Shown here one piece after another: positions 12,118 to 26,170 of a stretch of 64,000 nt of DNA (position 1 is its first letter; each line of letters begins with the position of its first letter). This DNA comes from Ashinkailepas kermadecensis. Taxonomy: Eukaryota > Arthropoda > Thecostraca > Neolepadidae. The position numbers and the translations under genes were made by a program. Under the pieces are notes generated by a model. It was not told the DNA's origin. It ran no database searches and was given only the letters and a program-made list of their open reading frames with translations. Location: positions 191,001 to 255,000 of the forward strand of contig JAOTOM010004664.1 of NCBI GenBank assembly GCA_034440615.1, given 5' to 3'.

Positions 12118-13870
12118 TGGGTACCTGATAGTGCCAAAACCAGTGATGCCAATCTAGGGATCGGGATACTGGTATCCTGTTATCGAAGAAGACCTGAATC
12201 CTGGAATTGTCCTTTCCTAATCACGGGATCCCGTTAACTGTCGTATATACTAACCCGTCACGAGGCAGGGGATATTTGTATGCCCCACCTCAGGTTATTC
12301 CGCGATAGAGAACAAGAGGGTCGCCCACCGGCGCAAAATCTCCAATACCTTTCCCTTAATCTTGTCTTGCGTCGGATGCGCAAGTTTCAATCTTGGGTCA
12401 TGTAAGGTCTTCCTGTTCCTTTATCATTAGTACAGTACAGTTCCTGTTCCTGTTCCTTTATCTGTTTTCTTCCAGAAAACTAACTATTCTATCCTTGATA
12501 ATTGATTCGAGTACCTTGCAGACTAGGGATGTGAGGCTTACTGGCCTATAGTTTTCAACTTTTACCTTTCTCCTTTCTTGAAAATAGGAACTACATTTGC
12601 CCTGTTCCAATTTGTTGGAATTTAATTTTGTGAAACTGATCTAAAAAATATTATACTAAGTAGACTTGCCAGTTACTTTTCACCTTCCCTCAATACCCTA
12701 GCATAAATTCCATCAGGTCCTGCTGCCACGTTTGGCTTTATTTTCTTGATATAATTGAAAACAACATCACTTTGAATGAAATCAACATCGTTTATCTGAT
12801 CACCTGTCACTTAACTGTAGTGCACGGTTGGCAGATTAGTCATATCTTCCATTGTAAATACTAATTTAAACTGCCTGCTCAGCTCCTCAACCATCTCACC
12901 ATCCTCACTCAATATAGTCCAATTTACTTCCAGTGGAACAATTGTGCTTGAAACTTTACTTAGCTTGTACAAACGTTTTGTTTCTAATGTCCCCATTACA
13001 GTTCCGAGCCAAATCCAATTATTTTGCTCGCTTATGCATGCAGACATATGATAAATTTTCCCAAGTTTAGCGATATCCGTGCAGTGACCTAGGGCCAGGC
13101 GAAGATAGAGTGCGCTAAACGGGCAAAATCAATTCAGACATGGTCGTATTTGTGTGGCATATTTCAAGTTTGCACGTCCTAAGCAGTATCGAACTTGCAT
13201 TCCTGGACTTATGTCCAGGAATGCAAGTTCGATACTGCTTTGTTCGATTTGTCTTCAGACAAATCTAATAGAGAATTTAACTCAACGGTTCTTAATAGCT
13301 GCGACTTTCCAGAAGCGAACAGGGCCGGATGTCTGCAACGCGGTGAATGTTACGTCAGGGAGCCGGCGAGGTTTGCATGGAGCCCGTGATTTCCTGATCT
13401 GACGCCGTACCCACGGTGAACTCGCGCCATCCACAAGTATTTCTTAATTGCACGTAGCATGGTCCCTTACGGGACCTCAATAAATACGAAGACACTCATT
13501 AGAGTGTTCCCCTCCACGGAAATCTTTAGTAAAAGACGAAAGATTTGTTCGTTATGAAGGGGAACCAGAGATATCATTTTTTTCGAAATTTATTTTTAGA
13601 CCAAGTAAGAGGGCATAGTATATCCTAGGTACGTAATCTTTCCAATTCGTGTGCTCGTAATGAGCAATATTCATGTTGTTGATTCGAGAGATTATACGGG
13701 TAATTATTCATGATAATACATAATTCTAACCATATGTCCATACCATTTAAGGTCTACTAATAACTGAGAGAGAGTCTCATTATTAATTCGTTCTTCCTTC
13801 CCTCCCATCTGACGGGTAGTAATACAACAATAGTCTTAATCATGTCCACCAGGGGCGCGCTGCGCCTGCG
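12118..13870. repeat. higher-order repeat, plain subunit 3
   Basis: Closest to subunit 2 (8509-10270), including the LINE fragment at the same junction. No supported gene. Confidence 0.8.
12415..13045 (-). pseudogene. CR1-like LINE reverse transcriptase fragment, second copy
   Basis: Nearly identical to 8810-9440 with the same boundaries, so it was copied with the surrounding unit and not inserted independently. On the minus strand it has the same KIKPN-like stretch and multiple frame breaks. Confidence 0.75.
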
Positions 13871-15695
13871 TGCTGTGGATAACTGACTTTGCCAAAACCA
13901 GTGATTCCAATCTAGAGATCGGGATACTGGTATCTCTTTATCAAGGAAGACCGGAATCTAGGAATTTCCATTTCCTAATCCCGGGATTCGGTCAACACTC
14001 TTGCATGCTAACCAGGCAGCGGCCGGGGGCGTTTTTTACGCCCCATCACATGTTATTCCGCGACAGAGAAGAAGAGTGTCGTACAGAGGCGGGAAATTTC
14101 CATTACCTTTCCCTGAGTCTTGTTTTGCGTCTGACGTGGAAGTTCCAATCTTGGGTCATGTAGCGTCATTTACCTTGCTGAGGGAAAAGAGGCCCACCTT
14201 AAAAAAAATCCGAATAGATGACTCATCTAAATGAAAACATGTTGACAAGAAAATTGGCATGTGTGTACAATTAGACAGTGCCTACGAAGCGTATCATTTC
14301 GATTGCTGTTCGGGGTTAGGTGAGTGATTTGAGGATGCGGCTAACTGAACTAAATCTCTGATTTTTGTCACTTGCATGTGACGGCCAGTGACTGTGAGAC
14401 GGGACAGGAGGTGACGGCCGGTGACTGTGAGACGGGACAGGAGGTGACGGCCGGTGACTGTGAGATGGGACAGGAGGTGACGGCCAGTGACTGTGAGACA
14501 GGACAGGAGGTGACGGCCCGTGAATGCGAGACGGGACAAGAGGTGACGGCTGGTGACTGTGAGACGGGACAGGAAGTGACGACTGGTGACTGTGAGACGG
14601 GACAGGAAGTGACGGCCGGTGACTGTGAGACGGGATAGGAGGTGACGGCCCGTGCATGTGAGACGGGACAGGAGGTCCCGGCCGGTGACTGTGAGACAGG
14701 ACAGGAGGTGACGGCCGGTGACTGTGAGATGGGACAGGAGGTGACGGCCCGTGCATGTGAGACGGAACAGGAGGTGACGGCCGGTGACTGTGAGACGGGA
14801 CAGGAGGTGACGGCCGGTGACTGTGAGACGGGACAGGAGATGACGGCCCGTGCATGTGAGACGGAACAGGAGGTGACGGCCGGTGACTGTGAGACGGGAC
14901 AGGAGGTGACGGCCGGTGACTGTGAGACGGGACAAGAGGTGACGGCTGGTGACTGTGAGACGGGACAGGAAGTGACGACTGGTGACAGTGAGACGGGACA
15001 GGAGGTGACGACTGGTGACTGTGAGACGGGACAGGAAGTGACGGCCAGTGACTGTGAGACGGGATAGGAAGTGACAGCCGGTGACTGTGAGATGGGACAG
15101 GAGGTGACGGCCGGTGACTGTGAGACGGGACAGGAGGTGACGGCCGGTGACTGTGAGACGGGACAGGAGGTGATGGCCGGTGACTGTGAGACGGGACAGG
15201 AGGTGACGGCCGGTGACTGTGAGACGGGACAGGAGGTGACGGCCGGTGACTGTGAGACGGGACAGGAGGTGACGGCCCGTGCATGTGAGACGGAACAGGA
15301 GGTGACGGCCGGTGACTGTGAGACGGGACAGGAGGTGATGGCCAGTGACTGTGAGACGGGACAGGAGGTGACGGCCCGTGCATGTGAGACGGGACAGGAG
15401 GTGACGGCCGGTGACTGTGAGACGGGACAGGAGGTGACGGCCGGTGACTGTGAGACGGGACAGGAGGTGACGGCCCGTGCATGTGAGACGGGACAGGAGG
15501 TGACGGCCGGTGACTGTGAGACGGGACAGGAGGTGACGGCCGGTGACTGTGAGACGGGACAAGAGGTGACGGCTGGTGACTGTGAGACAGGAAGTGACGA
15601 CTGGTGACAGTGAGACGGGACAGGAAGTGACGACTGGTGACAGTGAGACGGGACAGGAAGTGACGACTGGTGACTGTGAGACGGGTCAGGAGGTG
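13871..15695. repeat. higher-order repeat, minisatellite subunit 3
   Basis: Opens like 6561 and 10271, then runs into the longest 33-bp array. The usual tail is absent: at about 15695 the sequence passes directly into the 94-bp satellite. Confidence 0.75.
14377..15695. repeat. 33-bp minisatellite array 3 (~40 copies)
   Basis: Same unit as arrays 1 and 2 but with more homogeneous cggtgactgtgag units and some cccgtgcatgtgag units. Forward frames are broken by tag at 14636 and 15065; minus-strand frames run for over 400 codons. No domain other than the 11-residue periodicity is visible. Confidence 0.95.
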
Positions 15696-15710
15696 GCGCC
15701 AGTTTCCTGC

Positions 15711-18700
15711 GGACTCACATCCTGGCCAGACACGCGTCGCCCGTCGCCACGCACCACACGAACATCCCTGGTCGCCGACACACACCCACCACCAGGGACA
15801 GGCTGCCATCACATCCTGGCCAGACACGCGTCGCCCGTCGCCACGCACCACACGAACATCCCTGGTCGCCGACACACACTCACCACCAGGGACAGGCTGC
15901 CATCACATCCTGGCCAGACACGCGTCGCCCGTCGCCACGCACCACACGAACATCCCTGGTCGCCGACACACACTCACCACCAGGGACAGGCTGCCATCAC
16001 ATCCTGGCCAGACACGCGTCGCCCGTCGCCACGCACCACACGAACATCCCTGGTCGCCGACACACACTCACCACCAGGGACAGGCTGCCATCACATCCTG
16101 GCCAGACACGCGTCGCCCGTCGCCACGCACCACACGAACATCCCTGGTCGCCGACACACACTCACCACCAGGGACAGGCTGCCATCACATCCTGGCCAGA
16201 CACGCGTCGCCCGTCGCCACGCACCACACGAACATCCCTGGTCGCCGACACACACTCACCACCAGGGACAGGCTGCCATCACATCCTGGCCAGACACGCG
16301 TCGCCCGTCGCCACGCACCACACGAACATCCCTGGTCGCCGACACACACTCACCACCAGGGACAGGCTGCCATCACATCCTGGCCAGACACGCGTCGCCC
16401 GTCGCCACGCACCACACGAACATCCCTGGTCGCCGACACACACTCACCACCAGGGACAGGCTGCCATCACGTCCTGGCCAGACACGCGTCGCCCGTCGCC
16501 ACGCACCACACGAACATCCCTGGTCGCCGACACACACCCTGGTCACCACCAGGGACAGGCTGCCATCACATCCTGGCCAGACACGCGTCGCCCGTCGCCA
16601 CGCACCACACGAACATCCCTGGTCGCCGACACACACTCACCACCAGGGACAGGCTGCCATCACATCCTGGCCAGACACGCGTCGCCCGTCGCCACGCACC
16701 ACACGAACATCCCTGGTCGCCGACACACACTCACCACCAGGGACAGGCTGCCATCACGTCCTGGCCAGACACGCGTCGCCCGTCGCCACGCACCACACGA
16801 ACATCCCTGGTCGCCGACACACACTCACCACCAGGGACAGGCTGCCATCACATCCTGGCCAGACACGCGTCGCCCGTCGCCACGCACCACACGAACATCC
16901 CTGGTCGCCGACACACACTCACCACCAGGGACAGGCTGCCATCACATCCTGGCCAGACACGCGTCGCCCGTCGCCACGCACCACACGAACATCCCTGGTC
17001 GCCGACACACACCCACCACCAGGGACAGGCTGCCATCACATCCTGGCCAGACACGCGTCGCCCGTCGCCACGCACCACACGAACATCCCTGGTCGCCGAC
17101 ACACACTCACCACCAGGGACAGGCTGCCATCACGTCCTGGCCAGACACGCGTCGCCCGTCGCCACGCACCACACGAACATCCCTGGTCGCCGACACACAC
17201 TCACCACCAGGGACAGGCTGCCATCACATCCTGGCCAGACACGCGTCGCCCGTCGCCACGCACCACACGAACATCCCTGGTCGCCGACACACACTCACCA
17301 CCAGGGACAGGCTGCCATCACATCCTGGCCAGACACGCGTCGCCCGTCGCCACGCACCACACGAACATCCCTGGTCGCCGACACACACTCACCACCAGGG
17401 ACAGGCTGCCATCACATCCTGGCCAGACACGCGTCGCCCGTCGCCACGCACCACCACGAACATCCCTGGTCGCCGACACACCCACCACCAGGGACAGGCT
17501 GCCATCACGTCCTGGCCAGACACGCGTCGCCCGTCGCCACGCACCACACGAACATCCCTGGTCGCCGACACACCCACCACCAGGGACAGGCTGCCATCAC
17601 ATCCTGGCCAGACACGCGTCGCCCGTCGCCACGCACCACACGAACATCCCTGGTCACCGACACACACTCACCACCAGGGACAGGCTGCCATCACATCCTG
17701 GCCAGACACGCGTCGCCCGTCGCCACGCACCACACGAACATCCCTGGTCGCCGACACACACCCACCACCAGGGACAGGCTGCCATCACATCCTGGCCAGA
17801 CACGCGTCGCCCGTCGCCACGCACCACACGAACATCCCTGGTCGCCGACACACACCACCACCAGGGACAGGCTGCCATCACATCCTGGCCAGACACGCGT
17901 CGCCCGTCGCCACGCACCACACGAACATCCCTGGTCGCCGACACACACTCACCACCAGGGACAGGCTGCCATCACGTCCTGGCCAGACACGCGTCGCCCG
18001 TCGCCACGCACCACACGAACATCCCTGGTCGCCGACACACACCACCACCAGGGACAGGCTGCCATCACATCCTGGCCAGACACGCGTCGCCCGTCGCCAC
18101 GCACCACACGAACATCCCTGGTCGCCGACACACACCCACCACCAGGGACAGGCTGCCATCACATCCTGGCCAGACACGCGTCGCCCGTCGCCACGCACCA
18201 CACGAACATCCCTGGTCGCCGACACACACCCTGGTCACCACCAGGGACAGGCTGCCATCACGTCCTGGCCAGACACGCGTCGCCCGTCGCCACGCACCAC
18301 ACGAACATCCCTGGTCGCCGACACACCCACCACCAGGGACAGGCTGCCATCACATCCTGGCCAGACACGCGTCGCCCGTCGCCACGCACCACACGAACAT
18401 CCCTGGTCGCCGACACACACCCTGGTCACCACCAGGGACAGGCTGCCATCACGTCCTGGCCAGACACGCGTCGCCCGTCGCCACGCACCACACGAACATC
18501 CCTGGTCGCCGACACACACCCACCACCAGGGACAGGCTGCCATCACGTCCTGGCCAGACACGCGTCGCCCGTCGCCACGCACCACACGAACATCCCTGGT
18601 CGCCGACACACACCCACCACCAGGGACAGGCTGCCATCACGTCCTGGCCAGACACGCGTCGCCCGTCGCCACGCACCACACGAACATCCCTGGTCGCCGA

Positions 18701-21700
18701 CACACCCTGGTCACCACCAGGGACAGGCTGCCATCACGTCCTGGCCAGACACGCGTCGCCCGTCGCCACGCACCACACGAACATCCCTGGTCGCCGACAC
18801 ACACCCACCACCAGGGACAGGCTGCCATCACGTCCTGGCCAGACACGCGTCGCCCGTCGCCACGCACCACACGAACATCCCTGGTCGCCGACACACTCAC
18901 CACCAGGGACAGGCTGCCATCACATCCTGGCCAGACACGCGTCGCCCGTCGCCACGCACCACACGAACATCCCTGGTCGCCGACACACCCACCACCAGGG
19001 ACAGGCTGCCATCACGTCCTGGCCAGACACGCGTCGCCCGTCGCCACGCACCACACGAACATCCCTGGTCGCCGACACACACTCACCACCAGGGACAGGC
19101 TGCCATCACGTCCTGGCCAGACACGCGTCGCCCGTCGCCACGCACCACACGAACATCCCTGGTCGCCGACACACCCACCACCAGGGACAGGCTGCCATCA
19201 CATCCTGGCCAGACACGCGTCGCCCGTCGCCACGCACCACACGAACATCCCTGGTCGCCGACACACCCACCACCAGGGACAGGCTGCCATCACATCCTGG
19301 CCAGACACGCGTCGCCCGTCGCCACGCACCACACGAACATCCCTGGTCGCCGACACACCCACCACCAGGGACAGGCTGCCATCACATCCTGGCCAGACAC
19401 GCGTCGCCCGTCGCCACGCACCACACGAACATCCCTGGTCGCCGACACACACTCACCACCAGGGACAGGCTGCCATCACGTCCTGGCCAGACACGCGTCG
19501 CCCGTCGCCACGCACCACACGAACATCCCTGGTCGCCGCACACACTCACCACCAGGGACAGGCTGCCATCACATCCTGGCCAGACACGCGTCGCCCGTCG
19601 CCACGCACCACACGAACATCCCTGGTCGCCGACACACACCCTGGTCACCACCAGGGACAGGCTGCCATCACGTCCTGGCCAGACACGCGTCGCCCGTCGC
19701 CACGCACCACACGAACATCCCTGGTCGCCGACACACCCACCACCAGGGACAGGCTGCCATCACATCCTGGCCAGACACGCGTCGCCCGTCGCCACGCACC
19801 ACACGAACATCCCTGGTCGCCGACACACACCCACCACCAGGGACAGGCTGCCATCACATCCTGGCCAGACACGCGTCGCCCGTCGCCACGCACCACACGA
19901 ACATCCCTGGTCGCCGACACACACCCACCACCAGGGACAGGCTGCCATCACGTCCTGGCCAGACACGCGTCGCCCGTCGCCACGCACCACACGAACATCC
20001 CTGGTCGCCGACACACACCCTGGTCACCACCAGGGACAGGCTGCCATCACGTCCTGGCCAGACACGCGTCGCCCGTCGCCACGCACCACACGAACATCCC
20101 TGGTCGCCGACACACACCCTGGTCACCACCAGGGACAGGCTGCCATCACGTCCTGGCCAGACACGCGTCGCCCGTCGCCACGCACCACACGAACATCCCT
20201 GGTCGCCGACACACACCCTGGTCACCACCAGGGACAGGCTGCCATCACATCCTGGCCAGACACGCGTCGCCCGTCGCCACGCACCACACGAACATCCCTG
20301 GTCGCCGACACACCCACCACCAGGGACAGGCTGCCATCACATCCTGGCCAGACACGCGTCGCCCGTCGCCACGCACCACACGAACATCCCTGGTCGCCGA
20401 CACACCCACCACCAGGGACAGGCTGCCATCACATCCTGGCCAGACACGCGTCGCCCGTCGCCACGCACCACACGAACATCCCTGGTCGCCGACACACTCA
20501 CCACCAGGGACAGGCTGCCATCACATCCTGGCCAGACACGCGTCGCCCGTCGCCACGCACCACACGAACATCCCTGGTCGCCGACACACACCCTGGTCAC
20601 CACCAGGGACAGGCTGCCATCACGTCCTGGCCAGACACGCGTCGCCCGTCGCCACGCACCACACGAACATCCCTGGTCGCCGACACACACCCACCACCAG
20701 GGACAGGCTGCCATCACATCCTGGCCAGACACGCGTCGCCCGTCGCCACGCACCACACGAACATCCCTGGTCGCCGACACACACCCACCACCAGGGACAG
20801 GCTGCCATCACGTCCTGGCCAGACACGCGTCGCCCGTCGCCACGCACCACACGAACATCCCTGGTCGCCGACACACCCACCACCAGGGACGGGCTGCCAT
20901 CACATCCTGGCCAGACACGCGTCGCCCGTCGCCACGCACCACACGAACATCCCTGGTCGCCGACACACACTCACCACCAGGGACAGGCTGCCATCACATC
21001 CTGGCCAGACACGCGTCGCCCGTCGCCACGCACCACACGAACATCCCTGGTCGCCGACACACACCCTGGTCACCACCAGGGACAGGCTGCCATCACGTCC
21101 TGGCCAGACACGCGTCGCCCGTCGCCACGCACCACACGAACATCCCTGGTCGCCGACACACCCTGGTCACCACCAGGGACAGGCTGCCATCACATCCTGG
21201 CCAGACACGCGTCGCCCGTCGCCACGCACCACACGAACATCCCTGGTCGCCGACACACACCCACCACCAGGGACGGGCTGCCATCACATCCTGGCCAGAC
21301 ACGCGTCGCCCGTCGCCACGCACCACACGAACATCCCTGGTCGCCGACACACCCTGGTCACCACCAGGGACAGGCTGCCATCACATCCTGGCCAGACACG
21401 CGTCGCCCGTCGCCACGCACCACACGAACATCCCTGGTCGCCGACACACACCCACCACCAGGGACGGGCTGCCATCACATCCTGGCCAGACACGCGTCGC
21501 CCGTCGCCACGCACCACACGAACATCCCTGGTCGCCGACACACACCCACCACCAGGGACGGGCTGCCATCACATCCTGGCCAGACACGCGTCGCCCGTCG
21601 CCACGCACCACACGAACATCCCTGGTCGCCGACACACACCCTGGTCACCACCAGGGACAGGCTGCCATCACGTCCTGGCCAGACACGCGTCGCCCGTCGC

Positions 21701-24172
21701 CACGCACCACACGAACATCCCTGGTCGCCGACACACACCCTGGTCACCACCAGGGACAGGCTGCCATCACATCCTGGCCAGACACGCGTCGCCCGTCGCC
21801 ACGCACCACACGAACATCCCTGGTCGCCGACACACACCCTGGTCACCACCAGGGACAGGCTGCCATCACATCCTGGCCAGACACGCGTCGCCCGTCGCCA
21901 CGCACCACACGAACATCCCTGGTCGCCGACACACACCCACCACCAGGGACAGGCTGCCATCACGTCCTGGCCAGACACGCGTCGCCCGTCGCCACGCACC
22001 ACATGAACATCACTGGTCGCCGACACACCCTGGTCACCACCAGGGACAGGCTGCCATCACGTCCTGGCCAGACACGCGTCGCCCGTCGCCACGCACCACA
22101 CGAACATCCCTGGTCGCCGACACACCCACCACCAGGGACAGGCTGCCATCACGTCCTGGCCAGACACGCGTCGCCCGTCGCCACGCACCACACGAACATC
22201 CCTGGTCGCCGACACACACCCTGGTCACCACCAGGGACAGGCTGCCATCACGTCCTGGCCAGACACGCGTCGCCCGTCGCCACGCACCACACGAACATCC
22301 CTGGTCGCCGACACACTCACCACCAGGGACAGGCTGCCATCACGTCCTGGCCAGACACGCGTCGCCCGTCGCCACGCACCACACGAACATCCCTGGTCGC
22401 CGACACACACCCTGGTCACCACCAGGGACAGGCTGCCATCACGTCCTGGCCAGACACGCGTCGCCCGTCGCCACGCACCACACGAACATCCCTGGTCGCC
22501 GACACACACCCACCACCAGGGACAGGCTGCCATCACGTCCTGGCCAGACACGCGTCGCCCGTCGCCACGCACCACACGAACATCCCTGGTCGCCGACACA
22601 CCCTGGTCACCACCAGGGACAGGCTGCCATCACGTCCTGGCCAGACACGCGTCGCCCGTCGCCACGCACCACACGAACATCCCTGGTCGCCGACACACAC
22701 CCTGGTCACCACCAGGGACAGGCTGCCATCACGTTCTGGCCAGACACGCGTCGCCCGTCGCCACGCACCACACGAACATCCCTGGTCGCCGACACACACC
22801 CTGGTCACCACCAGGGACAGGCTGCCATCACATCCTGGCCAGACACGCGTCGCCCGTCGCCACGCACCACACGAACATCCCTGGTCGCCGACACACCCTG
22901 GTCACCACCAGGGACAGGCTGCCATCACATCCTGGCCAGACACGCGTCGCCCGTCGCCACGCACCACACGAACATCCCTGGTCGCCGACACACACCCTGG
23001 TCACCACCAGGGACAGGCTGCCATCACATCCTGGCCAGACACGCGTCGCCCGTCGCCACGCACCACACGAACATCCCTGGTCGCCGACACACACCCACCA
23101 CCAGGGACAGGCTGCCATCACGTCCTGGCCAGACACGCGTCGCCCGTCGCCACGCACCACATGAACATCACTGGTCGCCGACACACACCCTGGTCACCAC
23201 CAGGGACAGGCTGCCATCACGTCCTGGCCAGACACGCGTCGCCCGTCGCCACGCACCACACGAACATCCCTGGTCGCCGACACACACCCACCACCAGGGA
23301 CAGGCTGCCATCACGTCCTGGCCAGACACGCGTCGCCCGTCGCCACGCACCACACGAACATCCCTGGTCGCCGACACACACCCACCACCAGGGACAGGCT
23401 GCCATCACGTCCTGGCCAGACACGCGTCGCCCGTCGCCACGCACCACACGAACATCCCTGGTCGCCGACACACTCACCACCAGGGACAGGCTGCCATCAC
23501 ATCCTGGCCAGACACGCGTCGCCCGTCGCCACGCACCACACGAACATCCCTGGTCGCCGACACCCACCACCAGGGACAGGCTGCCATCACGTCCTGGCCA
23601 GACACGCGTCGCCCGTCGCCACGCACCACACGAACATCCCTGGTCGCCGACACACACCCTGGTCACCACCAGGGACAGGCTGCCATCACGTCCTGGCCAG
23701 ACACGCGTCGCCCGTCGCCACGCACCACACGAACATCCCTGGTCGCCGACACACACTCACCACCAGGGACAGGCTGCCATCACGTCCTGGCCAGACACGC
23801 GTCGCCCGTCGCCACGCACCACACGAACATCCCTGGTCGCCGACACACACCCTGGTCACCACCAGGGACAGGCTGCCATCACGTCCTGGCCAGACACGCG
23901 TCGCCCGTCGCCACGCACCACACGAACATCCCTGGTCGCCGACACACTCACCACCAGGGACAGGCTGCCATCACGTCCTGGCCAGACACGCGTCGCCCGT
24001 CGCCACGCACCACACGAACATCCCTGGTCGCCGACACACACCCTGGTCACCACCAGGGACAGGCTGCCATCACGTCCTGGCCAGACACGCGTCGCCCGTC
24101 GCCACGCACCACACGAACATCCCTGGTCGCCGACACACACCCTGGTCACCACCAGGGACGGGCTGCCATCAC
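15711..24172. repeat. ~94-bp satellite array (~89 copies)
   Basis: Tandem units typically 94 bp long (also 90, 92, 97 and 99 bp), each with a constant core (tggccagacacgcgtcgcc and so on) and a variable junction made of ACAC repeats with or without an added ccctggtc. Each unit holds an MluI-type acgcgt. Length changes and an A/G difference in catcacatcc versus catcacgtcc are the main polymorphisms. All three forward phases of the unit are stop-free, which yields open frames of 2,958 codons (15576-24452) and 2,862 codons (15670-24258). I judge these to be by-products of the satellite. Confidence 0.97.
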
Positions 24173-25456
24173 GCATCAGACGACCACGAGCGTGGTCAGA
24201 AACGCAGCGCCAACCCAGGGCCGGCCGGCTGTCGGAGCGCTTCGTTGGCCAAGCCTAACGCCACCGGCAGCGCCCTCTATGCTCGCCGGGCGGCGCCCCC
24301 AGCTTCAACATCCTTCCGCCAGGCGACGGCAATGCGACACAGGCGCGTCAGGGCAGCATTCACGGACGCAGCCATGCTGGCAGACTCGGAGCACATCGGA
24401 TCACGATTTAGCATTGCTGATGATGACCACGTGGTGGAATTGGTCGCCTTGAGATGGGACAGGTAGCCACCGGCCTGCATACGCTATCAGTGGGAGGCAT
24501 ATTTTTATGAAGGCTCGAAGCCAGAGGGTGCCCCTCCCCAGGAAAGCTCGTCCGTAAGTTCCGATTCTGGGCCCTCTACTGGGATGGGAGCAGGGGCGTC
24601 GATTTGTATCCTTTTGTGGGGGCCATGGCCCCACCAATGTTGATCTTGGCCCCCCAATGTTGATTTGGGCCCCCCAATAACCTATCCTATTTTATGTTGA
24701 TAAGAAAGCTAAAGGGGAAAAATTGAAAAACACCATGTTAAGTAGAAACATTGATGTTAACCAGCACATTTTGTACTGAAAAGTAGCATATTTGGATTAG
24801 ATATGAAACTGACTCTCCACCTTTTGCTGAAAAATGTAAAATTGTGTGCAAAAGCAAACAAAATAGCTGGAATTCCCTCCACTGTGGAAGTACAGCTTAC
24901 ATCATAAAATGTTCGGATTAGCGATGCTGATGCATTTTAAACGGTTGTCTGAAAAAAAATATGTTAAGCAACTAGACAACAATTGCATGGTCATACTGAT
25001 GTTTGTACACACCACCAATGGCAAAGCCACATGCATATGGAGCTTTAACATAATTAATTCCATTCTCAATTTCCAGTTATTCTGAAACTTGCATGCAAAT
25101 CATGGTTATCATTGAGATTGTGGATATACAAACTATAATTATCTTCAGCAACCTACCCATCACACCATCAGCTTGATATTTACCAAGGTACCTACTTACA
25201 TGCCCAACGACAATTTGCATGCATTGAATATTGATATGGGGCAACCCAATATCAAACTGAACCAACAAAATCAAGGTGTGAGCCAATCTGCCAGCCTATG
25301 AAAACATGAGAGAAAAGTCAGCAAGAAGCCGTAAAGACAGCTCATTATAATTGATATTCCTGAAAAACAATAGATATTAAGGCCACACATGACTTCCTAA
25401 AAACCAATAGATATTAAGCTACGGCCACACATGACTTCCTAAACAAACCCTATACA
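24173..25456. other. no supported gene; low-copy sequence right of the satellite
   Basis: 24173-24480 is GC-rich with short overlapping frames on both strands, none recognisable. At about 24593-24690 there is a tract with repeated ggcccccc and aatgttgat phrases; a related motif appears inverted near 36550-36640, suggesting an unnamed dispersed repeat. 24700-25456 is AT-rich with nothing identifiable. Confidence 0.5.
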
Positions 25457-25760
25457 GTAGGGTGTGTCACGAAGGACCTTTTTTTGGAAATTGCACTTTG
25501 CTTAGTGAAATTATCGTGCAGATCACCTAAAGAAAACCTGTGGGCGAAACCAAATCGAAATCAAACAATAAACAAAATATGCGACAGGTCGATAAAGAAA
25601 CAAATTTTCCGGGCGCCCGGCGTTGAAGTCTCCAGTGATGGCGCTCCGTTGCGATTGGCATCTAACACCACGCGTCCGGCCACCGTCGGAGCGCCGCCGC
25701 GGCGCTGTGACGAAAAAGGCGGCAGTCGGTGCTGTGGATGACTGATGAATGGATTCTGGT
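25457..25760. repeat. left terminal inverted repeat of the transposon
   Basis: Matches 28912-29203 in inverted orientation from GTAGGGTGTGTC through gaatggattctggt. It includes a GC-rich inner section (25610-25740) with ccgggcgcccgg. Confidence 0.9.
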
Positions 25761-26170
25761 GATGAAGCTCATTAATAAAACTCAATGAAAGTGTTTAGTG
25801 GGGTAAAAGGCTTTTGATAAGCACCAGTCGCTTAATAAGTTGCCTGGATATCTGACGCATGAAAGAAAGGTTCACTTTACGTCGCTTGTTCGTTCCATTT
25901 TCAATCAGTAGATCTATCGGCGTATAATGCTAATATTTTCACTTTTGAAAGCTTGAACATCTTCAAAATTCCTCGTCTGTTTACATCGAAGACCAATTAA
26001 ATCATTCTGAGACACTTGATATCTTATTGTTATGACAAATAGACCAGGCGAAATCGGCATCATGCTCCGTTCCACTACAACCGAAGGAGACGGGCATACA
26101 GCGACGTCACCTTTTGTACGAGCGGCCACATTTTTTGTACGAACTATCATTTTATAACTGTACTACTTGT

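Noticed and set aside
15711..24172. CRISPR-like array
   Set aside because: Direct repeats are contiguous with no unique spacers, and the context is eukaryotic transposon-rich DNA.
15576..24452. Giant 2,958-codon open frame
   Set aside because: It is entirely satellite: the same 94-bp unit read in rotating phase. All forward phases are open and the minus strand is also partly open, so the frame needs no coding explanation.
24245..24637. Small frames just right of the satellite
   Set aside because: Overlapping frames on both strands of similar length, no domain, GC-rich composition.
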